Below, one piece after another: positions 11,601 to 24,593 of a stretch of DNA of 64,000 nucleotides; the stretch's first letter is position 1, and each line of letters starts with the position of its first letter. Origin of the DNA: Taeniopygia guttata (taxonomy: Eukaryota > Chordata > Aves > Passeriformes > Estrildidae); contig NC_133043.1 in assembly GCF_048771995.1 (NCBI RefSeq), forward strand, positions 10,744,501 through 10,808,500, read 5' to 3'. The position numbers and the translations under genes were made by a program. Under the pieces are notes generated by a model that worked only from the letters and a program-made list of their open reading frames with translations, was not told the DNA's origin and searched no databases.

Positions 11601-14600
11601 AGGGCCCACGTTTCTCTGCCATGTTATACAGATGAATCCCCTTCTGAATGCAATGGGAGTTCCAGTCATTTTGCTGATGAAAACAAAGACTTAATAGGGT
11701 TACTGGGGACTTGGGGGAGGGGAAGAGGGGTTGTTTGTTTTTTCCCCTCCGAGAAAAAGTCATTTAAGCTAAATGTGCGAGGCAGTGTTTAATTGCTTCC
11801 TGCCTTGTTTGTACATAGCAATTTGGCTGTTTATTGGTTGTCTTTGTTGAGATTTTTATTGTAACTTGTTTCTATATATGCAACCAAGCGTATGTTAACG
11901 TTTAAATTTTGGTACAAAATAATGCACAATTTTATGTGCTCTAGAACTTTGTAAATATCTCGATGAACAATGTATGCTGCGCTAACTGTGTGCTTGGGAC
12001 TTGACACAATATATTCACGCATATGTACCTGTGAATGGCTTGAAAAAAATCAAAATATATATTGAGGATGGCCATGAGCCAAGAGTAAATGAGTGCCGTA
12101 TGACTCATGCTTCTTTAATAATTCCTGAAAGAGGCATGAATAGTACATAAAATAGACAATAAAAATAATTTTCAGGACTACAAATATTTTTTATAACTTC
12201 AGATATTAAATACTATTTTAGAAAAAAAAAGATCAGTTAGTAAAAGAAATCTTACGTTTGAGTGAATCATTGTCATAAAAATGTTCTTAACATAGATTTT
12301 CTGTTTGATCTAATATCATAGAAACTCAGCTCTTTCAAGATTTAGAAGACTTGAATTGCTCTTGCATTCCTACTATTCCTGTGATCTTCTAAAGTTATGC
12401 ACTTCAAGTCTTCATTGACAGAGAAATGCTGGTGTGTACACTCACATGATCTTAAATACCACATGCACTTGTGCATAATCTTTAAACAGTATTTCTTGGA
12501 AAATACTGTGTTTGACCATCATCAAGTACCCCCATATGTGAACTTTGCAGTCCCTGGAAATCTGAACATAGTTTGTGTTTCTCCTTGAATTATTTTATTT
12601 TTATTGGAAAGTAACTTTTTCTAAGGCCAAGCTTTCAAATCTGGTCTCCAAATCTTTATTTTAATTCAGAAACCTGAATGAAATAGGCATGGCTTCCAGG
12701 TTTGTGGGTGAAAATACCCTCCCACAAAAGACAACAGAAATTGAATTTTTTTCACGTATTCTTGTACACAAAAAAGCAAAGCAAGACACTTCTAATGCAG
12801 TGTGGAACTGTGTTCCTGTACGTAAGTAAGGGAAACAAGGACAACTCTGTTTTGAATGCTAAAGTCAAACTGGAAGAGCTCTGCTCTGGGTCACAGTTTA
12901 CCTGCTCTCAAAGATAGACAGGCTGCTAAATGTTTTAACATGTTTAAAAGTCAGATGATGCCATAACTGGAGTAAGTGTCATGGCCAAGGTCACACACAC
13001 AGCTTGTGGCAGAGGAGGGACACAGTTTCCTTGTCAGCATCCTCCCAGCATCAGCATCCTGTGCACAGGTACATGTGGCAGTGACCATGGTCTGTATTTC
13101 AGCTGTGACATCCCCAATTCAAGCTTCAAAAATAACAGCATGCCACTGGACTAATATTGGATATTTTCACCCGTGGAAAATATTTGAACAAAAACACAGC
13201 CAAAGTGGAGTTAATTGGCAGAGCAAAATAATTCTCAAAATGTAAGATAAAACATGTTTGTCACTTCCATTACCCTGATTTTTAATTCCAAAACTTAAAC
13301 ACTGGTACTATGTTTACTAAGTTAGTAAAAGAAAAAGAAAAAGAAAAAAAAAAAAAAAAAAAACCAAAACAAATGCAAGTAAATAGTCATGTACGGTGAC
13401 CTAAGAAATTAACTGGGGATAACACTGCAGGACAAAGCAGGATTTTTGTGCGCATGTGCTTCAGTTCCTCTGGTGCATTTTGCATGTACCATGCATTTTT
13501 GGAGCCTGGTTATTTGTATGTTTTGCTTGCCCCGAGCTGAGATTCTCCTTTCTCTCAGAAGATCAGTGAGTGAGCAGTGCAGCTCCCCCAGACGTTTCCA
13601 ACACGTCTGCATGAAGGACAGTGCTGTTCTGTACCTGCCTCTGTGTTCTCTGCTGTATTACTGAAAAGCTTTTAAACCAACTGGAAAGAAGTTACAAACT
13701 TTTCTGGGCATGTTTCTGAGTCGCTCTTCTGACAGCAAAAGATACCCATTTCACTGTTCCACTCCAGTGTATTGACCTATATAAACTCTCATCTCTCTGA
13801 GCAAACTATTAACTTATTTTTTCATTCTGTCTTTAAATAAAAGCTTTGGGTTTTCTTTGGGGTTTTTGTTTGTTTTCAAAACACACAAAAAAAAACCTTC
13901 ATTTATAAGCTTCACTGTTCTCTTCCCCAGGCTGCTCCTCTCCTCCTCAGACTTCTTTTTTCAATCTCTTTCTTCTAACAAATATAACTTTTAGCAAAAG
14001 GCTATAAAAATGTTTCTATTTTCTTAAAGGTTTTAACTAATAAATATTAATTAATTTGTGCTAATTAATCAGTAGGACTTCTTTTTCTTGCCTGTGAGAG
14101 TAACAACTTTTTATTCTGACTGTCCAGTTCATCTTTATTATGCCAAAACCAATCAAGTAGAATCATCCACTCACTGCTCACGCACACACAATTACAGACA
14201 TAAGAATAATAAATGGAGCAGCAATTTTTAAGACTTACAAACTAATATTAAAGAAATTTAAAGACATACACTATTTAATACCAGTAAATATATATGCTTC
14301 TTCTTGAAATATCAAAATCACTTGAATTTGGTGATGTCAGCATTCTTTTTACTGAATCTATGTGATACTTTCAAAATAGATGCTTCCAAAATTTCAACCA
14401 AATTTTATTTCTCGGGGTGGGGGAAAAAATCAGTGCCAAAATGTTTTGTCTGGCACTCTTTGTTATCACTTCCTTATAATCCTGTAGCAAAATATTTCAA
14501 GTATGGATGCCTTAAATGGTGATAAATAATTCTGTAAGAGTTGAAACATCCTCTGTAAGAAACACCAGCATCTGCCACTTCTGCTGAGTTTAGTGGTACT

Positions 14601-16263
14601 TGGGAGTGCCCCTCACTTCTGAAAATTGGGCATTTTGTTGAAGCCCTTCATCACAGAAACGTGGCTCCTGTTCCCCGCAGCAGTGATCATTTCTGGACAA
14701 CAGAACATTTCTCCACCTACATGGGGGCTCTTCACAAGAAAAACCTGCATGGCCTTTGTCTTTTCCCATATTGCTTTTCAAAATATTTGAGAAAGGAAAA
14801 TATTGTTCTGGTTTTTTTTCATTTATCTTCTCTTTTCCTGAAATGGTCACAGAAAGGAACTAAATCAGAACTCGAGCTCGAACAGTGGAATGCCCAACCT
14901 GCATGGCTACATGTGCTTTGAACGCAGACACAGCAGAACAAGGGGTTTTTTTCAGGCTTTCTTCTGGGACACACTTGCTTCTTTCCCCCTTCTATGCCTT
15001 GTAGTTTGGTCCTGATCCCCTGCTCTCTCATGGCTCCATCCTGATCCCTCTCTTCCTCGAGTCTGAGTCACAAGAGCAACAACCCTGCCTGCTCCGACCT
15101 ACTCAGTGCTTCAGCTGTTAAGGTAAAGCCCACGCTCCCAAGGGACTCACGTTTGAATACAACCCCAGGATTGTCAGGGCTCTGGCTGGCAGTGCTGCCG
15201 AGGGGACAGTCTAAGGCTCTATTTTAATCTTCTGGAGCCCAGCCAAAGACTGGAACGGAGCTGCCAGCACGAGGGGGGCCCTCCTGCTCACTGTGCCTGA
15301 CCTCCCATCAGGAGAGGTGCTGGTGTGTTCCTTCTCAAACGACTAGGGCTCTTTCATTGCGCCTGACCTCCCATCACGAGTGCTACCAGGGATCCAGCTC
15401 TGACTACTGGGGCTTAACCCTGGCCCGGCTCCAGCACACGAGCCGCACGCTGCTTGTCTCCAGATGTAAGATGCACTGAGCGTAAATTCAGACTCAGCTG
15501 CAAGTGCTGTTTCAGGTACGTTATAGAGCAGCCACGGAGAGACACTGCTTGCTCGTCCTGCCTTAGAGAGCTGGATGCATCCCCCGCACGCTTCTTCAGC
15601 TTTATTTGGGAGGATGCAAAGCAGCGTTTCACGGGCGTTTGTGGTCCCAGCCCGAGTCCGGTTCTGCAGCTTGCCTTCAGATGCACAGCCCTGTCCTGTC
15701 ATACTGGCTCCACAGCCCATCCCCACAGACAGTGATGAGACCTGGCCATACCATGGGCCAAACCCATACACAGCTGCAAAGCTGAGCATGCCTTACCCTC
15801 TCCTGGATACCCAGAGAAGGGAATCTTACAAAAGCCCTGGCAGGGTGATGCCCAGTTTTGATGCCCAGCACTGCAGACCTCTCCTCCAACACGGGCAGCA
15901 AAGCACAGCAGCACTGTCCGCCTGGCTTACTCCTGGTTTGCCTGGAGTGCAGGACACCAGTCCATCCTGGCTTACCATAAATCACCACATCAGCGTGACA
16001 CCCCTTGCAACACTTACTCTTCATTGAAGGATAAATATATTTTTACCAGCCTAAGTCAGTGTGTCCTAACTAACTTCAAGTGACGCCCGCCGGGTCAGTT
16101 CTAGAGCTGCACAGCTTTACACCAGATTTACACCTCGGCAGCCCGGAGCCTCTGATGCCGCTGCGGCGACCGAACCTGCGGCAGGGACAAAGCTTTGCCC
16201 TGAGAAGGCTCGGCTGGGGCTCGGTACCGGACACGGGCTGAGCCTGCCCTTCGCTGCCGCGAC
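8601..16263. other. Gene-free stretch between ANKFN1 and the first minisatellite
   Basis: No gene, tRNA or intact mobile element is supported. It is mostly AT-rich single-copy sequence. Simple repeats are A19 at 9860-9878 and an A-rich run with (A5G) steps at 13327-13363. A 16-base string GCCTGACCTCCCATCA occurs twice about 65 bases apart near 15296 and 15361. From about 15100 the base composition rises in GC toward the minisatellite at 16264. An AT-rich block that keeps its CpGs is described separately at 11770-12120. Confidence 0.6.
11770..12120. promoter_or_regulatory. AT-rich block with retained CpGs (candidate conserved element)
   Basis: A roughly 350-base AT-rich segment contains six or seven CpG dinucleotides (for example in GCGTATGTTAACG, TCTCGATG, CTGCGCTA, TTCACGCAT), more than expected for methylated AT-rich avian DNA. 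It also carries the SOX-like string AACAATG near 11968 and a full AP-1 palindrome, ATGACTCAT, at 12100-12108. This would fit a regulatory element or an untranslated exon. It is a composition argument only. Confidence 0.3.
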
Positions 16264-17095
16264 GGCCGGTGTGGCACAGCCCGGGGTGTGCTCCGTGACT
16301 GGCGTGGGACAGCCCGGGGTGTGCTCCGTGACTGGCGTGGGACAGCCCGGGGTGTGCTCCGAGACTGGCGTGGGACAGCCCGGGGTGTGCTCCGTGACTG
16401 GCGTGGCACAGCCCGGGGCTGACAGCCCGGGGCTCGCTGCCCGTGCCATGGCCGGTGTGGCACAGCTCCATGGCCGGTGTGGGACAGCTCCAGGGCCGGT
16501 GTGGGACAGCTCCAGGACCCTGCCCCAATGTCCCCGGACAGCCCGGGGCTCGCTGCCCGTGCCATGGCCGGTGTGGGACAGCTCCAGGGCCGGTGTGGCA
16601 CAGCTCCAGGGCCGGTGTGGGACAGCTCCAGGGCCGGTGTGGGACAGCTCCAGGGCCGGTGTGGCACAGCTCCAGGGCCGGTGTGGGACAGCTCCAGGGC
16701 CGGTGTGGCACAGCTCCAGGGCCGGTGTGGGACAGCTCCAGGGCCGGTGTGGCACAGCTCCAGGGCCGGTGTGGGACAGCTCCAGGGCCGGTGTGGGACA
16801 GCTCCAGGGCCGGTGTGGGACAGCTCCATGGCCGGTGTGGGACAGCTCCAGGGCCGGTGTGGGACAGCTCCATGGCCGGTGTGGGACAGCCCGGGGCTCG
16901 CTGCCCGTGCCATGGCCGGTGTGGCACAGCCCGGGGCTCGCTGCCCGTGCCATGGTCGGTGTGGGACAGCTCCAGGGCCGGTGTGGGACAGCTCCAGGTG
17001 TGGCACAGCTCCAGGGCCGGTGTGGGACAGCTCCAGGGCCGGTGTGGGACAGCTCCAGGGCCGGTGTGGGACAGCTCCGGGACCCTGCCCCAATG
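16264..17095. repeat. Composite GC-rich minisatellite (33-bp and 22-bp units)
   Basis: It begins with about four copies of a 33-bp unit (core GACAGCCCGGGGTGTGCTCC) and continues with about two dozen copies of a 22-bp unit (core CCGGTGTGGGACAGCTCC). Units vary at one position, GTGGGAC or GTGGCAC. A cassette with core CCCGGGGCTCGCTGCCCGTG interrupts the array four times. The string GACCCTGCCCCAATGTCCCC occurs near 16514 and again near 17081, so the array has higher-order structure. Because 22 is not a multiple of 3 and the unit has no stop in any phase, all six frames stay open for several hundred codons. These frames are repeat artefacts, not genes. Confidence 0.95.
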
Positions 17096-17407
17096 TCCCC
17101 GCTCCCCACGGCGTCCCGCGGGCGCCGCCGCGCCCCCTCCTGGCCAGCGCCGGCAGCGGCGGTGCCGCGGGAGAGGCGCCGCCCTGAGCGGAGCGCCCGG
17201 AGCGGGGGTCCCGCAGCGGCCCCACACGCCAGGGGATCCAAACCCCCAAAACCTGCGGCACTTCCCGCAGCCCTGCCCCAGACCCGGCAGGTCCCTGCCC
17301 CAGTCGTGCGTGCATCGTGGCCTCTCTTTCGCCGCAGGTGCTGGTGCTCGGGACTCTGAGGTGAGCGGTGGCCGTGTGGATGTGACAGCAGCTTTGGGCT
17401 CCACACA

Positions 17408-17733
17408 CAGCCGGAACCCCCAGACCAGACAGCCTGAACCCCCAGATCAGACAGCCTGAACCCCTGTGCTCAGCCAAACAGCCTGAACCCCCAGATCAGA
17501 CAGCCTGAACCCCTGTGCTCAGCCAAACAGCCTGAACCCCCGGCCAAACAGCCTGAACCCCTGTGCTCAGCCAAACAGCCTGAACCCCTGTGCTCAGCCA
17601 AACAGCCTGAACCCCTGTGCTCAGCCAAACAGCCTGAACCCCTGTGCTCAGCCAAATAGCCTGAACCCCCGTGCTCAGCCAAACAGCCTGAACCCCCGGC
17701 CAAACAGCCTGAACCCCTGTGCTCAGGTCAAAC
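17408..17733. repeat. Minisatellite with 27-bp and shorter units
   Basis: Tandem units share AGCCTGAACCCC followed by TGTGCTCAGCCAAAC in the 27-bp form. Shorter 21-22-bp forms end in AGATCAGAC or GGCCAAAC. About 13 units are present. One unit differs by AAATAGCC in place of AAACAGCC, a useful marker. On the minus strand the 27-bp form reads as nine-residue repeats (SGCLAEHRG), which is an artefact of the period. Confidence 0.95.
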
Positions 17734-17800
17734 ACAGACCTGACCCCCCAGAACTCGCAGCCATCACCACCAGCCTTCAGCTCGCTGTACAGCGCTCAGT

Positions 17801-17844
17801 GCTGTTTGGCTGAGCACGGGGGTTCAGGCTATTTGGCTGAGCAC
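17801..17844 (-). repeat. Inverted partial copy of the adjacent minisatellite
   Basis: These 44 bases are the exact reverse complement of 17644-17687 inside the array, including the single-unit AAATAGCC variant. The two arms are about 113 bases apart and could form a long hairpin. The match stops abruptly at both ends. Confidence 0.9.
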
Positions 17845-20800
17845 TGGGAAATGGCTGATGTGCGAAAACTTGCCGGTGTTGTTCTCGGTGGATGAGTTTT
17901 TGGCAGCTGTGTGTCACCCCGGCTCAGGAAGATGGTTAGCACAGGGATTCTTGGCAAAGCTAAACTCATAAAGATCGCTCTGTTTGAGTGATTGCATCAC
18001 CGCAGGTTCCTGAGTGACTTCAAACTCAAGATGCATATTTTAAATCTCCCCTGCTGTTGCTGATAATTTGTTCCATATTTACCATATTACTTAGGACTTG
18101 CAAACGGGGCGTGTTTTTTTAGAACGTAAATGTTAATTGAATTAGATGGCCATAGCCACAGCAGGCCGAGCTCATCCCTGGCCCCTAATGCCATGGCAAT
18201 CCCTGGATTTAACATTCAGAGTGAATTTAGCACTATTGACTTTCCCCCAACATTAATCCATGGTACTTGAAAAGAGATGGAGCTGCGTAAACTCAGATGG
18301 TAACAATTTCTGATTGAGGTTTGTGCTGGCTTTGGGTCCCAAGGTTTTCAAAGGATGAGGCTGCTGAAACTGTATTGCTTGTTCAAATTTATATTGGCAT
18401 CAATACATACAGTTCTGGACCTACCCAAAGACCACAGTTCTTGTATCTGCATCTGTCAAGGTAGGACTTGGGTAACAATGTTGGTAAAATAAAAGGCTTA
18501 ATGCAACAAACTTTTAAAAGCACATTTTCTCAGCTGGGGTTTTTATGGTAATGTTCTTCCTTAAAATAAAACTGCAAACACCCCATAACCTCAGAAAAAG
18601 GGGCAGCTCAAAAGGAAATAAACTCATGCTGTAGTGTCCTACATCCTGCACAGATTGCATCCAATGTCCAGTATTGCATTGTTAAAATCATCTCATAAAA
18701 TGACATTTAAGGTGCCATAGTTACCATTTATGAAGAGGATATCCTTTAGCATGTGATAATAGCTTTTACTTTGGAGCAAGTATGGAGTAAATAAGATCTG
18801 CACTCTTGGGATGTCCAAGCTGACGGGAGAGCCGTTGGTTCTGAGACAGCTTTTAATTTCACTTTCAACCTGCTCTACATTATTTGCTAAAACAATTTAC
18901 AGAAAAAATCAGTTCAATCAATGTTTGGGAAAAGATATTTTAGTTTTGGCAATTAATTTTAAAAACATACTAAAGATTCATGTCAGTGAGAGAGTACAGC
19001 TGTCATGAGCCTTAGCTACCTGAGGCTGATTACAGTCCAAGTAGACAATAATATGATTGTCAGCTTTCACGTTAAAAATCTCATGTGAAGTGTGAAATTC
19101 ATATCTTTTTCTGACATTTTTCTTGCTCGATGTCTCCTCCATTTGTGGTTTATCCAATTATTTTAATTTTAATTCACTGCCAAATGAGCAGATTTACCAC
19201 ATACAGATCCCTATTAATGCATATTACTGCAAGCAGTAAAGTATTTCAACCTGTTCTGGAAGCTAAGACTTCAGAAAGGTTCAGAAAGATCAGTAAGGAT
19301 TCATAGAATAATTCAGGGGTTGGAAACCATACCTTAATGGAAGATACTTAGGCAACTCTTTCTAGTTCACTTAAACAAAAGGTGACTAAGAGCTATTAGT
19401 TCGCATCCTGTTCAGTTTATGGGGAGGGTTTGGATCATAGAAGTGTCCTAACACAGACAAGAAATTCCCTTCTGAACCCCAGTGTCAGGGTACTGGAGCA
19501 CTTTGGAGTGAAATAGAGAGTACAGTTAACTTTTGGAAAAACTTGCTGAATATTTATTTGCCCTTTGCACTCTTCAATGTGAAATTTGTGTGGAAAGAAC
19601 CGGGTGTCCCCATCCCACTGTACACTGGTGGCCATGTTTTCAGCACAATCTAGCCGGTGCTGCTGGTGTGATAGTCAGTATCTCCGGTGCTTTAATCCAC
19701 ACACGAGGGGTTTCTCTGCTAGGTCAGGTTGTCATCACTCAGCAGGGACAGTTGCCCAGATGGTGACCTTGCTGTCTGTGCAGTGCCCACCCAGGTGTGG
19801 GAGCATCTCATCCAGCTCTCCATGCTAACTTCTCTCCAATTTTTTGATTTGTCAGTCCACTGAGACCTCTGGAAAGGACATTGAAAAACTATTGGAAGTG
19901 TGACGCCGACTTAAATTTTCCAGCCTGACAGATATTTAGCTCTGGTTCTACCCTGCGCCCTCAAGGCTGGCAAGAAGACACAGATTGAAAGCGCAAGTTA
20001 ATACACTGTGAAGGTTCTTTTGGTGTAAATTGAGGGGGGCAGGCAAAAACACATGTAGGAACACCGAGGCTACAAAATAAATAAATTGGGACTCTCTGCA
20101 TCCAGTTCTATCAAAACCTGGGACAGAACTTCACTAATTGGAAGAAGCGATGGATACTGGGAGTCAAGTGGTTCCAGCAGGAGTGTTGTTTCTGGGAGAT
20201 AAGCAAAGGTAAGACCTGCCTTTTTGGATGCAGCTTGGCAGGAGTGAAAGTTGGCAGAGCTGAGCCAACAGTGAGCTCTTTAAAAATCCCATCCTTGCCC
20301 TTTGAGTTCTCTGGGTACTGCATTCCCATGGGCTGTGTGACTGTACACAGCAACACATCTTTAAGTACTTCCGTGCTGGGTTTGAGTATTGGCTCATGCT
20401 CTTCTTCAGTTGCCTGTGGGTAGGTTTATAAATTATGTGCTGATGCTTATTTCGTTTATGTGGTTTCTTGAAATATGCTGAAACTTAGGAGATATTTAGT
20501 CAGTATCTTTGCCTCTTTAAAAACCTTCTGCTATGTTACTCATATATTAGTTTTTGGGTTTTACAGAACCTCTTAAAAACCTCTTGAGCAGAAGATCAGT
20601 AAAGGTCTGCTGGCCACAAAGCCCACCATCCTGCTGCCACCATGTGCTGCTTGTCAAGGTGCCCCTTCTTCCCTGGTTCATTAACTGAACATTGTGGGCA
20701 ACAGTGAGCAGTTAAGTAGCTAAATGTCTATTCAAAGAGTGGCCTGCCAAGTTATCAGTGCAGGCATATTTTTGTAAAGAAATATGCAGCTCAACTTGTG

Positions 20801-23800
20801 GTAGCCATTGAGAAGCTGAACTGCAAAAACACCAACACCACAAGTACACAGTATTTTTCTCCTGCTTACAACACAGTCGTTTATTTTGGAATTCTTATGC
20901 CAGCTGAGGACTCCAGGGCAGTGACAGCAGAAGAGTTGTCCAGATGCCAGGGAGAAGAGAAACCTGTACATGTACTCCTGTCCTGAAATGGTAGAGGGCA
21001 GGGAGAATAGTGGGAAATTATCTGAAAGAATACATTCTGTAAGCTTTCCAAGGGAATCCACAGATTGTTCCCACAGCAGATACCTGCAATACTTTGAAAA
21101 TATGTACAAAATGAGATTGCTAAATGATTGCTAAATGATGAATGCTAAATTCCCTTGTCTTCCTGTACCCGCAGAGATCTGCAGATTCAGAACAACCTTT
21201 ATATTAAGATAAATGGTTGCCTTTCAAATTAGCTGGGAAAGCCATCACATAATAAAGTGATTGTGATGGGAGTAATCTCTGTGCTTATGGCCAGTGAGAT
21301 GGTGGGCTCTGACATCAGGGTGGCCAAGCAGCAGACAAAGAGTAAACAAATAACTATAATAGAGACTTTGTTTGGAGTTAAGTGGAAAACTCAAATCTTT
21401 CTATAGTGTGTCTTTCTACAGTATATGGAGACAGGGTTTTTACCTCTTACTATGGTACCATTTCTGTGTGGAGACAGCATCTCCAGCTCTCAGCTTTATT
21501 TAAAACTTTTAAATTCTCTGGCAGTTCACAGCACTAACTTTTTGAAAGAGACTGTGATCATCAAAATGCACAGTCTGTATAGCATTGTGCAGAGGCTGTG
21601 CAGAAGTTTCTCCTGTGTCATTTACAGAATCTGATGCTTTTAAGCCTTCTTTTAAAAGGCTTTTTTTCTGTTTTATCTGGAAACAAAACTTGAGCACAGG
21701 TACAGGTACTGTACTGAGGTACAGGTGTGCCGAGGCAAACCAGAAGATAGTTCTATTTCATTCTCTAACTTCTCTCCTGCCATCTGTTACCTCAAAGGTT
21801 TAGCTTACACTATAAATTTTTGAGGGAGCAAGAATGCCTTTTTCTTACACATTTGCACAACACCAGAAATGGCTGGTCCATGTCCAAGCTTTTAGGTACT
21901 ACAATAAAATAGATAATTATATCTTTTTTTTATACTCCCATGATCATCATGGGTGTGATGTTGTTTTATGGCTAGAGAGCCAAGACATAGAGGGTCTCCA
22001 CTCAAAGTTATCAAGTATCCCCTAATTATGGCTGTGCTTATTCAAACCACCTAAGAGCTGGTATTTCATACCAGGACTTTATGTGTTCAAAGCCCAGTTC
22101 CAGTTGGTTTGCACTGCAGCTGTTGTGAATGCATGCCCTGCTATGAATGGAGCCCAAGTGAGGCTGCATAGCTTAAGTGTTGTTGAAAATGAGACACAGA
22201 CATTAAGTGGCCATCTGTGGAAAGTTTTCAGTTGCTTTCATGCTACTGCACTGGGATTCATGGCAGAACCCAGGGAGAGAATTCATTTTTCTGTGATGAT
22301 GTTCACTTCCTGCAAGTGCTGCCTTTATCTTCCTGCAATCTTCTGCTTGGATCAGATCATCTAATTACTGTAACAAATCAGGGAGTCCTGTTTCTGCAAC
22401 AGTTTCCTTTCACTGTATATCCCTTGTCAGGTGCACCCCACCAGCACAGAGGTGAAAAAGGAATGCTCACACTGACTGTAGAAAGAAGTATGGGGAACAA
22501 ATGGCTCTTGCTCAAATAATGAAAAGCTGTAGCATGAAGTGTGAGAACAATTCAGGGCTGCTTCTTAAACAATAATGGCACATGACAGAGCATGGTCCAG
22601 TATCAAAGACACACCAAGACAGTTCAGCTTCATTCCTTTGTATATCACACTTTCGACTAAAGGCAGTTGAAGGTCCTCTGTCCCCAGGGTGGGTATTTGC
22701 AAAGCAGAGATAAAATAGTGAGAAGTATTACAAAGGCAGCAATTATATTTCTAATTGATGAGTAACTTCCACTGTAATGAAATCAGAACATGCTATAAAA
22801 TCCATGAGGCCCTGTGGTCTCTCCCTGCCAATATGATACTCTACAAAAGATAGGAACTAGTCCTCTTCTTGGTTTGCTGTTTTGTGACCCTGAGCAAGCT
22901 GATTTGGTACTTTACTTCCTTTTATGTTCTCAAGTTTTGTCTGTGCTACCTGTTGAGATGATGAAGCATGCACACCCTGACCTGCTGTTCAACACATGCC
23001 CAACGCCCACTGCAGAGGGATCCTGGTTACACTGCACTGACATTCACCTGATAGATTTCATTGCAAGAGCTCAGTGGCAGAAGGACCTGAAGGAGCTGAA
23101 CTCAACAGAATAGTCACTGAGCAAACACTGAGTACCCACAGCATGGTGCAGCAAATGGACTGATTTGTGTGAAATCTGTTGGATTATCTTACCAATGGTT
23201 CTGATAATAAATCTCTTTACAAGACTACAGCTGTCCTTGTATACTACTGTATATGTGTCCTTGCTGTTTTGAAAATTTTCAAAGCAGCCTTTTCCAACAT
23301 TTTCAGTCCATATTACAATAGCCTTATCTCCTTGTACAAAATGGCTTGTCTAGTGAATGATTTACTTTAAACCAATCAAATCAAAGCCAACCTTCATTAT
23401 GAGCAGCAGCACATGGCACAGCCGGATTTTAAAGCACTGACAGGCATTTCAGAGCTCAGTTTTCAGCCCTATCATAGATTTGTGCAACCATCTCTTCAGT
23501 TCAGGGGGTGAGTGGCTGCACCTCTATCAGCAATGAGCCATGCAGCCCAGGTGGAGAACAGTCAGGTTGTCCTGCACCTTGGGAGAGAGGGTGAGATGGG
23601 CTGCTTTAGCCACCAAATCTGCCTCTTCCCACTGTAGTTTTGCCACTGGTTTGAGCATATCAGGGTTCTACTTACTTGATAATATGCCAGGACAGTGGTT
23701 CAGTGACAGGAAGCTGTTCTGAGGGTTTGTTCCCCTTGAACATTCGTTGGCAGCATCCCTCCTGGGGATACCCGTGTGTACAAGCATGCACACTCCCATC

Positions 23801-24593
23801 GGCTGCTTTTTCATCAGCTAGGCAAACAGGGATCTCAGGCAATCAAGAGGCTTGATTGCTCTTTGTTGCTGTCTTTTGGAAGGCTCTGTTGCCCATTAAA
23901 ATGCATGTGAGGTTTTTCTGTCACTTCGCAGGCTTCTTGAACTAAACCCCTTCCAATGTCAGGATCTAAGCTGCAGGTTCAGGCTCTTACCTTTAAAATC
24001 TGTGCATTAAATGCCTTGTATCTTACCTGGTATAGTTATTGAAGTAATCAATGAACATTCTTTCTACTATTTACATTTATCCTTCCAAGCTGAGAGATCA
24101 TGCACCACTGGCATTGAAAAGGCTGAATGATCTGTCCCGGTTCATGCTTCCGAATAAAACTGACAGCTATGAGATGGAAATGTTCAGCTCATGTTTTAAT
24201 TTGCTGCAGGAAAGATTTATCAGAGGAGAAGTCTTTGACTCAGTTTTGTCCTACTGGGGTCTCTCTGTACAAGCTACAGAGGGAAAGGAGGGGTCCCAAG
24301 CGCTGATATTTTCGGGTGTCTCTTGCTCTCCCAGTTCCAGCCAGTGGGATTTTAGGATAACTCACAGCACAGAGCTGCAGCCCGAGCAGAGGTGTTGTAA
24401 GGGCTGCTCAGGGATTGCTGCAGAGCAGGGCTAGGGGCAAGGGGAGGCTGGGCACCTCGAGGTACCGCATCCACTCTCAGGGAGCGGGCAGGGAGCAGAG
24501 GATCCCTCAGGATGCTGCGGATGCAGCACGAGTGGCTCTGCCGGCTGCAGGAGCTGCTCAGAGGCACCGCGGCCAGGGAAGGGCAGGGCGGGC
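17845..24593. other. Gene-free stretch between minisatellites
   Basis: Single-copy, mainly AT-rich sequence with no supported gene. It holds a degraded CR1-like fragment near 19300 and a short perfect inverted repeat at 23840-23858 (CAATCAAG, AGG, CTTGATTG). Many short open frames exist but none shows a recognisable family or splice pattern. Confidence 0.6.
19300..19372 (-). mobile_element. Degraded CR1-like LINE 3' fragment, antisense
   Basis: The string TTCATAGAATAATTCAGG, then GGTTGGAAACC, then a CCTTAATGGAAGATACTTAGGC-like region up to CTAGTTCAC follows the order seen in antisense 3' ends of avian CR1 elements (TCATAGAAT, GGTTGGAA, CCTTAAAGATCAT, CTAGTTCCA). It is short and diverged, hence old, and there is no coding capacity. 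Ends are approximate. Confidence 0.45.

Noticed and set aside
15294-15380. Repeated GCCTGACCTCCCATCA as a possible mobile-element edge
   Set aside because: Only two short copies about 65 bases apart with unlike flanks; looks like a small local duplication.
16076-17477. Six overlapping open frames of about 236-449 codons
   Set aside because: They cross a 22-bp tandem repeat lacking stops in all phases; the proteins are pure repeat translations with no family likeness or splice support.
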